A stretch of 64,000 nt of DNA from Pseudoscleropodium purum (GCA_963969395.1 OZ017797.1:6510001-6574000), one strand, 5' to 3'; shown: positions 23,168 to 36,530, counted from the first letter of the stretch. The notes: generated by a model not told the origin, from the sequence alone. Translations and numbers: made by a program.

Positions 23168-25440
23168 AATGCGATCATGTTGGGAGTTTGATTTTTAGGG
23201 TTTTGCTGGGGATTACATGGAGAAGGTTTTCCCTTCAAAAATTCTTCACTCTCTCTTATCCCATCTTGTGACTAATTATTCTTTATGATTTTTAGAAGTG
23301 ACACTTTATATCGGTTAAAAGCCATAATTTTCTTAGAATTTTTAGAATTTTTAGTAAAATTTTGAAATGAGGATGAATTTTGGAAGAAGAAATGAAGAAA
23401 ATTCATATCATGCACATGATTGCAAGTTTTTCTATAGATCTACATGTTGTAGTAGAAGATTGTGGTGTAACTAAATTTCTATATTATGTTGTAATTAATT
23501 GAAAATTAGGTGCCCATGGTTTTAAGCCTAAAATTCAAATTGTGGTAGAAGTCGCAATTTAAGAATTTTTCAAATTTTCAAATTTAATTTAAGAAACTAT
23601 ACTTGATAAACTTCATTTCAATGGTTGGACTCAAATTCAAAAATCATTTTCATGGCTAAAATTGAAATGAAGAAGGAACAAGAAGTTTCCCAATTACACA
23701 TGAAGTAGAAAGTTTAGCCTTTCAAATTGTTTTCAAATATCAATTTTTTATTTTTAAAACATAGCATTATTAAGTGTCTAACAATATGAATAAAAAAAAT
23801 CAATTCAATCTGTAAAAAAATATTTTTGTTATATTTTCATAACAAAAAGTAAACATAAATAAATAAAATTATATAAAAAAAATGGTCAATTTAATTTATT
23901 TCAATTAGTTTCAATGAATACAAGTAGCAATGGAGATTAGTGTGAAGATTTATCAATCAATTGTTTCATATCCAAAACATTATTATTTTATATCCAAAAC
24001 ATCCTTGCTCATGACCTTCAAGTCAAATGTCATTTTCAAATTAAATCTATCTTTTTGAATAATTGAGATGTATAATTTTGATATTTTCGCTTATAAAAAA
24101 GGGTATTTCCTATTGATTTATATATTTTCAAAATTGTAGAGGTAAAATTAAAATTATTTTTATTTTGTAAAGTAATATATACAAAATAAACTTATATCTA
24201 TAATAATATATTATCATAATATGAACTTTTCACTTTCTTGAAGCATAGAATGAGAAGCACAAATTTATATTTTTAATTAAATTTCTTTTGAATACAATTG
24301 AAATACTCACAAGTGAATTTAAATTCTAACACATAGAGTTCGTAATTGCAATTTCATTTTGTTCATTTTTTCATTTTTTTCAAATTTTTATAATAGAATA
24401 CAAACAAAGTAATGAACTTGTCAAACTTCATTTTCTTAGTTTAAAAAATGGTTATTCAAAGAGTTTTACTAAAGGTTGACTTAGGTGCATCCACTTCTTG
24501 GATGTGAAGACCTATAGGAATAAATTTTTAAAATTTGAACAATGAATGAACACAAATGACTCTTGCATGTACAATTTTTTTTTTTCCATTTATTAATGGA
24601 ATATAGGGTTTTTTAATCAAGGGTTATCATTTGTAAACAATAGATTTTCAAAACTCTTCTTTGGTGGTATTCTATAATTCAAATTTTACAAATATGTTTA
24701 ATCTCAAAACAAACTCTTAGTTCAAAAATCTATCTTCAAAAGTGACTTCAAAGAATAAAAAGGAGATCAAAATCTTTAAAAAAATGATTGTAATTTGAAA
24801 TTAAGTTTTTGAAGTTTTCAGGGTAAAGCTTTTGAAATATTACAAATTTTAAATTTTAAATTTTAATAAATAATTATTGGTCTATATAATGGTACATTCA
24901 ATTATATATATCCAAATATTAAGGTTTGACTTATAAGAGCCCCTCTATATCAAAGGGTTTTCAGAAGTTCAATTTCAAAAAGAACCTTGAGAAATATTTT
25001 AAAGTTATTCCAAAAAAATGTTATAAATTCTAAATCTCATACCCTATCTGTATTGTAAAATTTATAATGCTTTCATATGAAATCCATACCTTAAATGAGT
25101 TTTTTGTTTTAGTTAAAGATGCGATATTTAGTAAAGCCCAAAACATATGGAATTAGTTTCCAAATTCAATTTCCAAATATTTAAATGAATAACAAATTTT
25201 AATAATTTCAACATTTTTAATAACCTTTTATTTTGGCTTATAAAAATATTCTCATGATTAAAATTGACATTTCTAAATTTCATGGCAAAGGTATTAGTGA
25301 TGTAGTTCTTTTTTCCATCACATATTATCTCCTAAATGCACAACTTGTGGGATACACATTATTTTTTGAAAAGTTTCAAATTTGAAAAATAACTTTTACA
25401 AATAGTATTTTCTTAGTCCTTGGATTTTTTTGAGTCTGCA
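23168..25440. other. AT-rich intergenic stretch
   Basis: No gene was recognised on either strand; long A/T runs throughout. Confidence 0.4.
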
Positions 25441-25669
25441 CATTCTTGTAAGTTAAGAGCAATTCTTGCAATGTTCAAGCAGTAGAAGCGGCCCTCTGTG
25501 CTAGAATCAGGCCCTTTGTGGATAAGATTTAGTGTACAAATCATTCCTCGAAAAGGCTTGAATTGATGGGGGAGAGTTTCATCTTAACATACAACTGAAT
25601 GTACAAATGATGCGTAAAAGTGTGTTGGAAACTTAAAATCCTCCCCTCTTTTAGTTTCCAAATAGATAA

Positions 25670-26230
25670 AGGTGTGGACCCATTTCCGATCAGCATCCCA
25701 TTTTCATAGTATAGAGTGTTGCATTTCATAAGATGTACAACAGGAGCAATAGAATGTTTGGGAGGTATACATTGAAACCATAAAATGATCACAATATGTA
25801 CCTTGGTGCACACTCCACCTCTAAAAGTCAACCCCATTCTGTAGTCTGCAGTAGGTAAGGGATGCCGACTGAAACCGTGGATTCCTCGTTCAGTCTTTTC
25901 CGTCTTTGCTTTTTTATGAAACAATGAAACCCTCTTTTTTCTTTTTCTTTCCTTTTTTTTAGTCCAGAGTCTTTAGAAGTTCAGAGGCCGGCAGTGATGA
26001 GGACCTCGGGGGATTGGAGTCGCTTAAGGTAAGTTAAGTGACCTGTTTTCGATCACCCTCCCATTTACAGCAGGTTGAGTGTTGTATTTCCAATCAGATT
26101 TGGGTTGCCTGCTATAAGAGCTGGAGCTGCAAAAATGTCCAAGAAGTGTACAATAAAAGCATACAATGATCACAGCGTGTACATTGAAAGCCACAATTGT
26201 CATTCACATCCATTTTGTAGTCAGCCTATG
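25670..26230. repeat. Degenerate direct repeat of about 190 bp
   Basis: Units at about 25670-25860 and 26040-26230 share the order of words GATCA.C.TCCCATTT, GAGTGTTG.ATTTC, ACATTGAAA.C and TGTAGTC. The 127-codon minus-strand open frame over 25541-25924 has no recognisable family and is not called as a gene. Confidence 0.4.
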
Positions 26231-26344
26231 ACCAAAAATAGAATGACCTATATAACAAGAACAGGTTTCACAGAATCTTTGCAAAAACAATTTGAGATAA
26301 TTTCGTTTATGAGCGAAAAAATGCAAATTTTTTTAAAATCCATC

Positions 26345-27313
26345 TTAACCCTTCATTGACGGAGTGGACCAGAAGTGTCCTCATATAGTTTTCAAAATCC
26401 TATAAATTTGGCATTCAATGTCCAAATTCAATAAAAACTTGTTGGAAAATTTGTGCTCTCTCTTCTAGTTTATATGGTAAAATTTTCAAATCTATTCAAA
26501 TTGTACACAGTAATTGGAAGCCAATCAAAGTTTAGAGGTTCAATTTGAGTCCACCAAACTCCATTTGATGGCTGAAACTTCAAGGGGTTGTATCTCCTTC
26601 ATCCAATGTTTGTTTTCAATAAAAATTGTTGTGTTGTGTTCCCCTTTTAGTCTAGTTATTGTGGTAAAATTTTCAAGTCAATCCAAGTTTCATTGAATGT
26701 TTGGGAGCAATTCAAAGTTCAAAATCCTGACATTTTTGGATTGTAGTGAACTTCGGTGGCTTATTTCTTCTCCATACAATGTCTGTTTCCAATAAAAAAA
26801 TTTGAAAAAGTTGTGCATACTAGTCTAGTTTGTGTGGCTAAAAACTTCATATCAATCCAAAAGTTATGAGTGACTGAGAAGCATTTTAGTAGAAGGAGGT
26901 TCAACCTCATACATGTTTTTTGCAGCTTTTTTGACCTATTTTTGGACATTTGCAAGCAATTTTGCAAACACATTGAATCAATTTATTGATATTTTTTTCA
27001 CTGATGTGTTTGTATGTTGGTTTTGAATAACTTTATAGTTTTAAATTTTTTCATTTGAGTAAGTTTAGAAAACGAATTTCACCTCCAAGTTTGTTGCTAG
27101 GAAAATTTTAGCATCTTTATGCAACACTGAAATATTATCATCTTTCAATCTATACGGTCAAAGGACTCCAAATTTGTACCACATCATCTACAACATGTTC
27201 ACTACAAGATTGTACGGTTAAGATCTTTATACCTGAGTGAAATTTACATCTATATCAATTCAAAAGCAATGATGTTTTTGAACCCAAGTGAGACTTTAGC
27301 AATGAAGGGTTAA
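26345..27313. mobile_element. TTAA-flanked element with CCCTTCATTG ends (copy j)
   Basis: TTAA at 26345-26348 and 27310-27313 brackets a 961-bp AT-rich insert. Its ends are CCCTTCATTG and CAATGAAGGG, a perfect 10-bp inverted repeat. Inside, a unit of roughly 170-190 bp recurs about three times (words such as TTCAATAAAAA, TCTAGTTT and GGTAAAATTTTCAA). The right-hand TTAA is shared with the next element. No transposase is present. Confidence 0.6.
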
Positions 27314-28243
27314 TCCCTAAAGTCCCAAGGCCATTTTTATGTCAAAAACTACTCAAAACTGCCATTTTTGCCGCATTCACCCAAGAAAACAAAAAAAATA
27401 TTTAAAAAATAATTTAACCATTGGACCTTGTACTTCACTTGTCTTAGCTCATGTGGTAATTTTTTCATGAAGTTTGACCATATAGATTGGAAGATATTAG
27501 CATTCAAAGATGGAAAAAAAGTTTTTTTGAACATTGGCATGCAATTTTAGATGACTTTGACCGCCATTTATGGAATTTTTTTGCACTACAAACTTTGAAT
27601 TAAAAAAAATATATATATTGAAGAATTGAGTTGAAAGTCTGAGAATTTAAAAAAAAACAGAAACGCACACTTGATTTTTCATTCTTTAAAAAATTGTTAA
27701 GTTGAAGTAGGTTCAAGATTGTAAAAAAAACTAAATTGTTAATAGCTTTAGATGGAATTGAAACACAATAATTCCAATAGTGAGATTGTTTTAGCAAGCA
27801 AACACAACATTTTCAAAAAAATTGTGAAAAATTGTGAAAATTGCATTTAGAAATGAATCTTGTAAATTATTTATTCAAGGAGATGCTTAAATTGCCCCCA
27901 AAACAGGATTGTCTTTAACTTTCTCATTATTAGTCCAAATAGAACAAATCAAAGCTTCACATGTAGACAAAATTATAAAATTTTAGGGGAAAGAAAATTA
28001 AATTTTCTTTTGATTTTTTGCAATTATTTTGTGTTACCCATCAAGTTCAGTTTTAGGCTTTTTGTGGCATAACTTTTGTTCTTGGGCACGAACTGAGATA
28101 GAAGAAAATTATATTCTCTCATAGCTAATCAGGTTTTCCATCTTATGGGAAAGCTTCAAAAAATTCATCAAAAATTGAGGTCACAAGAGCCTGCCTCAAA
28201 TCTGATTTGTCCTCCGAGGGGACAATGTGACTTTAGGGGTTAA
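27310..28243. mobile_element. TTAA-flanked element (copy c), abutting copy j
   Basis: TTAA at 27310-27313 and 28240-28243 brackets a 926-bp insert starting TCCCTAAAG and ending CTTTAGGGG. The interior follows the same order of blocks as the copies at 2712 and 60216, including a block like GACCATATAGATTGGAAGATATT. It sits directly against copy j with one TTAA between them. No coding frame was found. Confidence 0.65.
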
Positions 28244-28590
28244 ATCTATTTCCCAACACCGGAAATTTCGGCAACTCTCTTCTCCAGTGAACTTAAAATG
28301 GATGTGGATGAATGGAGCACAGTACTGTAGCTAAAGAAAGAAACCAGCGAAGGGCCTGCATTGCCTTGTTGTTGCACCTGGCCCTTCCGTGGTGCTTCGC
28401 CGGGCATATAAAAACATGACACCCGAACAATTAGAGTTCGGATTAATTGAGAAATCTTTCTGGTGCAAGCAACTGAGAAAGCATCCCTGTATCCAATGGA
28501 GTCCCTTTCTAGGAAGAGGAGTCATTTCAGAACATAAATGTAGACATACAAAAGAGAGCTTATGAATTGTTGACCGACCTGATGAGAGTA
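28244..28590. other. GC-raised unassigned stretch
   Basis: Composition is closer to coding than its neighbours and it contains a 92-codon minus-strand open frame (28331-28609). The frame runs into repeat copy B and has no family resemblance, so no gene is called. It may be an old gene fragment. Confidence 0.3.
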
Positions 28591-30889
28591 TAAGACCTGT
28601 ATGATTCACCTAGATTTGTGTTTTAGAATGATTCTCCTTTCTAAAAAAGGGACGCTATTGGGTACATGTACTGTACCTCAAGGCAATATAGTAGTGATCC
28701 TAGATCCATAGTGAAAATAGCCCAATAAGGTAGAAACACCTAACACAAATCATTTAAGCATTTCAAACTTGAGGAAATGGAGAATTTTGTTGAGAAATTG
28801 AACTCAATAACATAGAGCTCATTACACAGGTTGTTCCCAGTTGTAACCATGGGTTTTTTTCTTTTCTTTTTCCACTCTTGTAATGATGTGCCAAAGTGGT
28901 GGTATAAAATGTTACAGTGGTGTTAAAAATTTCAACAGTCATCTATATATTGGATGAATAATATCATATTAGCAGATGTCACATGATGTCTTTAATACTA
29001 TTTTCATCCACAATTTGGTAATTCCATCCAAGATTTTTTTAATTGAAAGTTTTCTAGCAAAAAACTTTACATTTTGTTATCATCTTTCACAAAAATTATT
29101 GTTTTTTGGTGCAATCTGGCACTAGAAAGTAAAAAAACAAAAGCCTTAGTTGTAACAATTGATGTCAAAGGAAGGTTTAATCCTGAAACGTCAATAAGGA
29201 TGTGTAGCATCTAGTGGATGATAAGGTATCTTTGTAAAATGATAGAAGTTCAACTATTCATTTGCAAAAGTTTGTTGTCTAAAGGAAAGGTCTTCTACAA
29301 TAGCTTGACCTTCAATGAGTGCTTTTCCAATATTTGAAGACAAAAAATCACATGGTAATAGAAACTAATGATTTTTATAGACACCCCTTGAAACTTTAAG
29401 GGTTAAGAAAACAATAGTACTAAAGAAATACAACACCAAAACAAACCAACAAACCCTAGTTTGGATGCTCCAAAGAGTTTTGTCTTGTATTTTTCTCCAA
29501 CTCCAACTCTTGGTCCCGCATTGCACACACTTTATGATTGACTTTAATGTGTAAAGAAATAAAGATGAAGAGGAATTCAAATTTTTTTAAAGGATTTTTT
29601 TCTTTCTGAAAAAATAAATATTTTATTTAATATAAATGTGAATTTTTCATCTAGACCCATCTTTATTTCATAGATATACCTATAACAATTTGCTTTGGAA
29701 CTTGTTCTTAATCAAGTGTGAGCCAATTGAGTCTTTTTCAATCTACAATACGACAAACTATTGTCCATTTAGGACAACTTGCTATGTCTTTACCAAGAAG
29801 TCTCTCCATTTTGCACTAAATAGGGGTATTATGGGGACCAAAAAATTAAGGGGACCAAAAAATGAAAGGGACTTATCTTGAGAAATTGTAGATGTTTAAA
29901 ACATGATGTACAACCTCAAAAAATTTCAGTGATAGATATTTATATAGTATGTTGTGTCATTTAATTAGTATGGATCCCTTTAATATCCCTCTCTAGTGTA
30001 GGTGTTTTTTTATCTTAGTATGATAATATATTGCTTTTCTTCCAACAAAATGATGTGAAATATATTGCATTTTATGAGTAGATCTCGAGTACATGACATT
30101 AAGCAAAAGAATGGTAAATAGCAAAAAAAAGTGATTACTTGCAACTCAATAGGGTTGCAAAATATTTTAATTGATAAGCATGCCCCTATTCAAATTACAT
30201 ACTATTTGTTTGCAACCAATCATTTTTTTGACTCCAATTAGTGTTCATTAGCCACTTGTTCACTTATTCTGCAAAAATAATGTATTGCACATTAGTTTGT
30301 ACATCAAATCTTAAAATAACTAAATCAAATTGAATATGTCATTGAAAAACAATAGTAGTTGCTGCAAAAATATGTGTCTAAACAAATTTGTGACATTAGA
30401 CATGTGATTTTGGTGTCTATAGTAGCTCATTTTGTGACTGTAAATGTTTTATCATTGTAACAAAACTATAGCTAGCTTAAATTTTTCATAATATGCTTGG
30501 ATGAACCTAGGGGATGAACTTTGTGGATGAGGATTCAAGAGGAAAAAAGCAGCAAGCTCCCTAAACACTCTTAATGTTATGAACAAGCTAATATCTTTAG
30601 TATTGTATTAGAAATTATTTTTCCGTTGATAATCTTTTGATAATTATTTCTTTTAACTTTATTTAAAATATAATTTTTTTCTAAAAGAGTGACTCATAAT
30701 GTGTCTAAAGTTTTGATTTTCATCTACAAATTTGAGAAAATGAACTAGCTCATTATATAGAGTAAAATGCCATTTACCACACACTTTTCAAAATTGGACA
30801 GCAATAGTTGCCATTTGTTGTACACTATTCGCACAATTCAACTACCAATTCAATTGGGATGGGAACAAAATTTTGTATTGCCCAATGAC
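28591..30889. repeat. Dispersed 2.3-kb repeat, family 1, copy B
   Basis: This is the direct-orientation partner of 1-2279. The right border (30889) coincides with the end of similarity in copy A (2279). The left border is unclear because copy A reaches the window edge. Small differences include a GGGGACCAAAAAATTAAG word repeated near 29835-29870 here but not in copy A. Confidence 0.85.
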
Positions 30890-32994
30890 CACACAAGATG
30901 TGGTGAAGGGTTGCAAGGAATTTTTAATTAGATTTCAACTTCATTGCCTTTAAATTGCAATAAAATGTGTGGGAAGAAATCTTACGGCATTCTATTTTTT
31001 GAAGGTGAATCTTAATATGACATTTTATAAGTATGCGAAATTTCAAAACATACATGTCTGTATATTTATGTAGAGGAGGGTTTGAATTTTGTTTGTGCTG
31101 TGATTAACAAATTTACTATAATAACTTTTGGATTTTTCTGTTCATTACTTTTTACCCAACAATTTTTTATAAGTAGGACTTCCAAGGCTCATGGATGTTA
31201 TGGCTACTAATATTGTTTCCAAAATAGGTGAAAAATTAGATTTCTCTACACCTCATTTGGTCTTATCAAATTCTTATCTCCTATGAAAATGCAGATTTTT
31301 TTATGTACTACAAATGATGAAATTTGGAAATCATGTTTGGAACCAAGGTTCTCAAATTAGTGAAGGGAGGTCATTTGTTACATACTAGAGGGTGCATTTC
31401 CCTTTCAATTGCCCCCCAAATTGGATTTTTTGTACTTTGCAAGCTCAAAAATGAGTTTAAGCCATAGTTTCTCCATAGATAGGTGGGTATTAGCTTACAT
31501 GTGTACAATCATCAAGCTCCATGAGGAGCTTGTACAAGCAAAATTGAACAAATTTTCTAAGAAAGAAAGCACAAAAATTTATTATTAGAGAGAATGATTA
31601 AATTCGAAAATTTTGAATTCATTTTCGGAATTATAACCCCTAGCTACTATAAAGGATCATTTGTCCCTACAAGAGACACATAGAAGTTTGGGTAGGTTCT
31701 TATGATCTCAATTATGGGTTTGACTTTTTGTAACTTTGTTTGAAGATAGAAAAATAAATTAGCTTTTTGGAAGTGTAATTTTTATTTCAATTGGTGATTG
31801 TGAATCAAAGTTATATGGATTTTGCCACAACAAGCTCTTTTTCAATTTGGTGGGTAGGAAAAAAAGTTACAAAAATTTGAAAAAATATAGAAATGTTTTG
31901 GTTCTCACAGATTATATTTTTGTCTATATAGAAAGCTTTGATTCATTCCATTTATATAGTGATGTAAAAGTTATAGAATTTTTTGTTTTGGGAGAAATCA
32001 TAGATTGAAAGTTCTTGAGAGAAAAATGTATTAGATTCATTTTTTAACTCAATTTTTACAATTTTTCAAAACAAAAAGTTTCATAGGATTTAATTTGTTT
32101 GCTACCAATATCTCATTGTTGAATTTATTGTACTTCAATTCCATCTTAGAGCTATCAATGATTTAGTTTTTCCTTTAATCTTGAACTGGTTTCTACTTAA
32201 TAACTTTTTAGAGAATGAAAATCAAATCTTTCAATTTTATTTTATTTTTTTAAAACTCTCAACTTAATTCAATATAAAAATTAAAAAATCAAAATGTTTA
32301 GTGCAAAATTTTCCAATTAAAGAGATTCAAATTGTAGAAATTCATTTTCTTTACTTTAAATGCAATTATCTTGCAATCTATGTAGTCAAAGTTTTTAAAA
32401 TTCCTTCCACGCATTTACATGCTAGTCTAGTGCAAGAGATCCTATAGACAAATGTGTAACAAAAAAATTCAAGAAGTTTTGTTCTTAATAGTAGAAATGG
32501 GCAACTTTTAAGTGTTTTTTTGGACAAAAAAGGCCTTAGACCTTACAGGAATAAATTCCAAATTTTTCTCTAAGAAGTCATGAAATATAAAATGAACCAC
32601 TTCAAAGTAGGAGATATTTTTTTTCATTGATCCCTCTATGAAAGAAAAAGTATAATCTTTCTCCTTTTGTAAAAAGATTGTTGCCCAAATTTAGATAGAC
32701 TCCTTAGATTGGTCTTTAATGAGGTTTACATGCTATTAAATAAATCTACTAAAAAGTAATTGAATTTTATAAGTTATTTGACTTTTTTCAAAGTGACTAT
32801 TAATTTTTTAAATTGACAATTCTCTCAAATGTCTTCGTATATATAAATGTTCATGACAAAATAGAGTATGAAGTAGAGAGCAAAGTTGAAGTACTTCTTC
32901 AATATTCTGTTGTCTCCTTTATTTTACCAAAAACAAATACATACTTATTCTTCCTTAATTGCCAATATATTTAAGATTGATAATACTAAAATAG
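30890..32994. other. AT-rich intergenic stretch
   Basis: No gene was recognised. An inverted version of the recurrent module CAATTGCAAGATATTA is visible near 32350-32400. Confidence 0.4.
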
Positions 32995-33219
32995 TACTCC
33001 CTTTGTACCAAAATGATCTTCTAATTGAACAAAATGTTTGGTCCTAAGCCCTAAAACCCCCTTTATATTAGCCTATTTCAAATTGTAAGTAGAATTTGGT
33101 ACACTCTTGTCATTTTGAAACTTTGAGTTTTGGAATCTTTTTAAAATATAGTATTAAGCTTATTTTATTACAATAAAATTTAAAAAAAAATGGAAGATCA
33201 TTTTGGGACGGAGGAAGTA
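32995..33219. mobile_element. Stowaway-like MITE
   Basis: A 221-bp element (32997-33217) is flanked by TA. The left end reads CTCCCTTTGTACCAAAATGA and the right end, complemented, CTTCCTCCGTCCCAAAATGA, both continuing TCTTC: 21 of 25 positions agree. This is the standard Stowaway terminus (CTCCCTCCGT), mobilised in trans by mariner-like transposases. It lies about 430 bp upstream of the F-box gene start. Confidence 0.9.
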
Positions 33220-33651
33220 ATTAGTATTAACAATCCTAAATATAATTACTAAGGTAATGCAACTTAGTTGATCATTCTAGAACTGAATCCAACAAAAGCT
33301 ACCAAAGTAAAAAGTGCTTCCCCAACAAAAAAAAGTGGCAACCCCCTTTTTCACCTTTACCTTTTCCCCGCACCCGCTGTAACTCCACACCACAGGAAAA
33401 AGTAAACAGCCTTACCCACACTCCGAACGCTAATTACTCTAACCATCTCTCCTACCACGAAGCCGAATAGGAAGCAACCCCTCCCCATTCCCATAGAAGC
33501 GCGCAGTCAGCCTGCCAGTCAGCCCGAGCGCAAGCCAGACGGCAATGCCGATAGTGCGAGAGAATAATCGCGCTTCGCTCCTCGAATTCGCAGACCCAAA
33601 ATCTGCAATCGCGGCGCCCAATTCCCGTTTCCCCACCAGCAATTCCCATCT

Positions 33652-36530
33652 ATGAAGCCCCCCAAGCTACCCCACATACAATCGGGTGACAATTCGACTC
33701 CCAATCTGAATCCCAATTCGGGTTGCAGCTATTCGAAATCCACGAGGCCAGAGTTGTTACCCGGTTTGCCCGATGACGTCGCTTCTCTCGTCCTCTCTCG
33801 CCTCCCTCGCTCTCTCCTTCTGAATTTGAAGAGTGTGTGCAAGTCATGGAAGAATTTTCTGGAGCATCCCCAGGTGGCAGCGACGCGAGCTTCCTTGAAG
33901 TGCGTGGAGGAGTGGGTGTATGTGCAGACTTGGAACTCCGTCACAGAAAAAGTGTCGTGGTGGGCGTTCGATCGGGGAACTGGGAAGTGGTTGCGTTTGC
34001 CCAATGTGCCGCGATGGCGGGGGAGGTTGTCGTCGGAGCGTGTTTTTGGACGAGCTTCGGCGGTTCTGAATGGGAAGCTGTTCGTGTTGGGGGGGAAGGC
34101 GGGGCGGACGGGGCCGACGTTACGGGAGCTATTGGTGTATTGTCCACTAGGGAATCGGTGGGCGCGGAGGAAGCAGATGATTCGAACGAGGCATAGTCCA
34201 CTTGTGAGTGTGTTGCGGGGGAAGGTAAGGCTCCATTGAATTTGGGAATTGGTGGTGGTCGTTTGATTTCTGAACCGGAATTTTAGGTCTGGTTGGGTTT
34301 TTTGGTGAAAGTTTTGGACTTGGATGTGGCGTTGGGCTTTGTGCTTGTGAGCGATTTTAGCTTTGTTCGGGTGTGAAATGTGTTGTGGGGGAAGGTAATG
34401 CTCCAATCTTCTGTGGATTTGGGAATTGGTAGTGGTCGTTTGGGTTGCGTACCGGGATTTTAGATCTCCCTGGTTTCTTGATGGAGGTTTTCCGCTGCTA
34501 TGTGGTATAGGGTTTTGTGCTATGAGCTCGATTTCGGTTGTGAAATGTAGTTTTTGCAACTCAGTGTCTTGCTTGGGAAGGTAATGCTCCAATCTGTTGT
34601 GAATTTGCAAATTGGTAGTGTTGGTTTGAGCTTTCGTACCGAAATTTTAGGTCTCGTTGGTTTCTTGATGAAAGTTTTCCACTTCTTATGATGCAGGGTT
34701 TTGTGCTTACAAGCGATGTGTGCTTAGTTTTGGTGTGAAATGGGTTTTGTATAATTCAGTGTCGTGCTTGGGAAGGTGATACTCCAATCTGCTGTGGATT
34801 TGCCAAGTGGTTGCGTTCGTTTGAGTTTCTTACCGGAATTTTAGGTCTGGTTGCTTTTTTCATGACAATTTGCCACATCTATGTGGTCTAAGGTTTTGTG
34901 CTTATGAGCTATTTTGGCTATGTTCGGGTGTGAAATGGTTCAGTTTTATAATTCAGTGTCTGGCGTGGGAAGTAAAAACCAGTCTGTTATTAATTTTCCG
35001 TCTTGCATTCGCTTTCGTCTTCACTTCACAGCCGAATTTTAGGTCTCGTTGGTCACACATTGTTTTCTGAGGATTTGTCAGTGTAGGGTTTGGGGAGTGT
35101 TGCTTGGGAGACACCCATTGTGTCATTTTTGTGGTCTATGTAGCGGATGTTTCAGGAGGTGGTGTACTCTGTACAGCACTCTTCCCTGCAATGTAGGTGA
35201 TTAATGTTTGGCTTCTTTCATGTCCAGTACTGCGAAGTATGCACGGTGGTTCAATCTGTTGGCATAAACTTGATATTGTATTGGCCACTTTTAAGATAAC
35301 ATTAATTCAAAATTAATTTGACATTAACTCAACAGTGTCGATCCAGTCTTTTTAATTAACAACAACATTATATTAACAACTTCGTGAATTTAATAGAGGA
35401 GGTTTTGAGGTGTCTGTAAATTTGGGTGTGGAACCAGGCCTCCTTCTGACAACTATTTACGTGCGAAGTTGTACGTGCTAGGGGGATTCGATTGGGACAA
35501 CCAGTTGATGCATGCGTCAGAGGTCTACGACAGCGATAGAGACGAGTGGCAGGAGATTGAGAGCACAGGGCATCCTCCGTTACTCCCTCCACAGTGGTAT
35601 AAGAAAGATTGGCGGCCTGAATGGCAAAGCATTGTGATCCACAATTCACACTATTTTTGCTCCTACATTGAGGTCGACGGGCGTGCCTTTGTCAAGGAAT
35701 ATGATCCTGAAACTGGCACGTGGAGATTCAAAAGGCCCAAGCTCAAGGCGTTACTGAGGTGGGCGCCTGTTCATTGCAAATGTGCAACATCCCCTGTTGT
35801 ACTTTTATTAATATGCCGGACAATGTAGGATGAAGAAATTCATCTTAAGGTTGCATTGCTCGTATCTCTTTATAGTGGGATCTTTGTAGGCAGAGCTTTG
35901 TTATGAAAGTGATTATGGTTTGAGTTTCAAGAGTCGGATCCTGTCACCTTTCACTTCCCTCCCCCGGAGTTCTAGAAACCTAGGTGTTTTTATCCCCTAC
36001 GAATTGTAACGCCGCTAGGTTTTCTAAGATACCTCTGAAGTGTGGACTTTCTGCTAGTGCTTCCAGTTCTGTGGGGAGTTTGCTTCTAACAGCTTTTATT
36101 CCAAGTATGGATGGACCTAGCTCAGTAGCGGCAAGGATTACATTTATTTACTTAAATTATCTTTTTTTAGAATCAAGTAGTCACCTCTAGTGTTGTATTC
36201 ATGTGAAGGTATGGTTTGAGCACGGTTCTAGCTGGGAAACTGCACACATTGGATTGGGCAGCGGGAAGAGTGCGCGTGGCAGATGCAGGTGGCATAGGTT
36301 GGATCCATATGAAGGAGATTCAAGGACTACCATGGGTGCAGATTTTGAGAGCGAATCCGCAAATAGTAGGTCTCGGATCATCACTGTTTGTTGTGAAACG
36401 AGGCCTTCAGCTTATGAGTATAGATATAAGCCAAGCGGATTCTGGCCAAGTGTTACGTTTCTGGGATGCTCCAACAGGACCTGGGGTCAAGGATGAAGAG
36501 GTTCTAAGCTGCGAAGTATTGGGAATATGA
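33652..36530 (+). CDS. F-box/kelch-repeat protein
   Basis: Coding exons are 33652-34224, 35469-35758 and 36209-36530, all with GT-AG borders and phase kept; 394 aa. Residues about 36-75 form an F-box (LPGLPDDVASLVLSRLP, then SVCKSWKNFL), the part that binds SKP1 in SCF ubiquitin ligases. Kelch-type repeats follow: FGRASAVLNGKLFVLGG, the exon 1/2 junction giving LRGKLYVLGGFDWD, and EVYDSDRDEWQEIE. Later repeats are weak. The kelch propeller would choose the protein to be ubiquitinated; the target is unknown. The ATG was chosen as the first in-frame Met in a GC-rich leader. Intron 1 (1244 bp) is built of tandem units that each carry a donor-like site. A long antisense open frame (33729-34610) is a shadow. 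Confidence 0.92.
34225..35112 (+). repeat. Tandem repeat of about 170-200 bp filling F-box intron 1
   Basis: Five degenerate units begin at 34225, 34395, 34581, 34775 and 34972. Each starts with a copy of the exon 1 donor context (GGGAAG then GTAA or GTGA, the last GGGAAGTAAA) followed by CTCCA-like sequence. Shared inner words are ACCG.AATTTTAGGTCT, GG.TT.TTGATG and GTGTGAAATG. The duplicated unit seems to have included the end of exon 1. Confidence 0.75.

Noticed and set aside
25541..25924. 127-codon minus-strand open frame
   Set aside because: No family resemblance, no leader or splice context, and it overlaps a degenerate direct repeat.
1..30889. The two 2.3-kb repeats as LTRs of one giant retrotransposon
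   Set aside because: The interval contains unrelated genes, no gag-pol remnants, and the repeat ends do not form TG...CA borders.
33729..34610. 293-codon minus-strand open frame
   Set aside because: It is antisense to the F-box exon and intron 1, with low-complexity Thr/Pro/Asn-rich sequence; the sense strand has a clear F-box/kelch gene with good splice sites.
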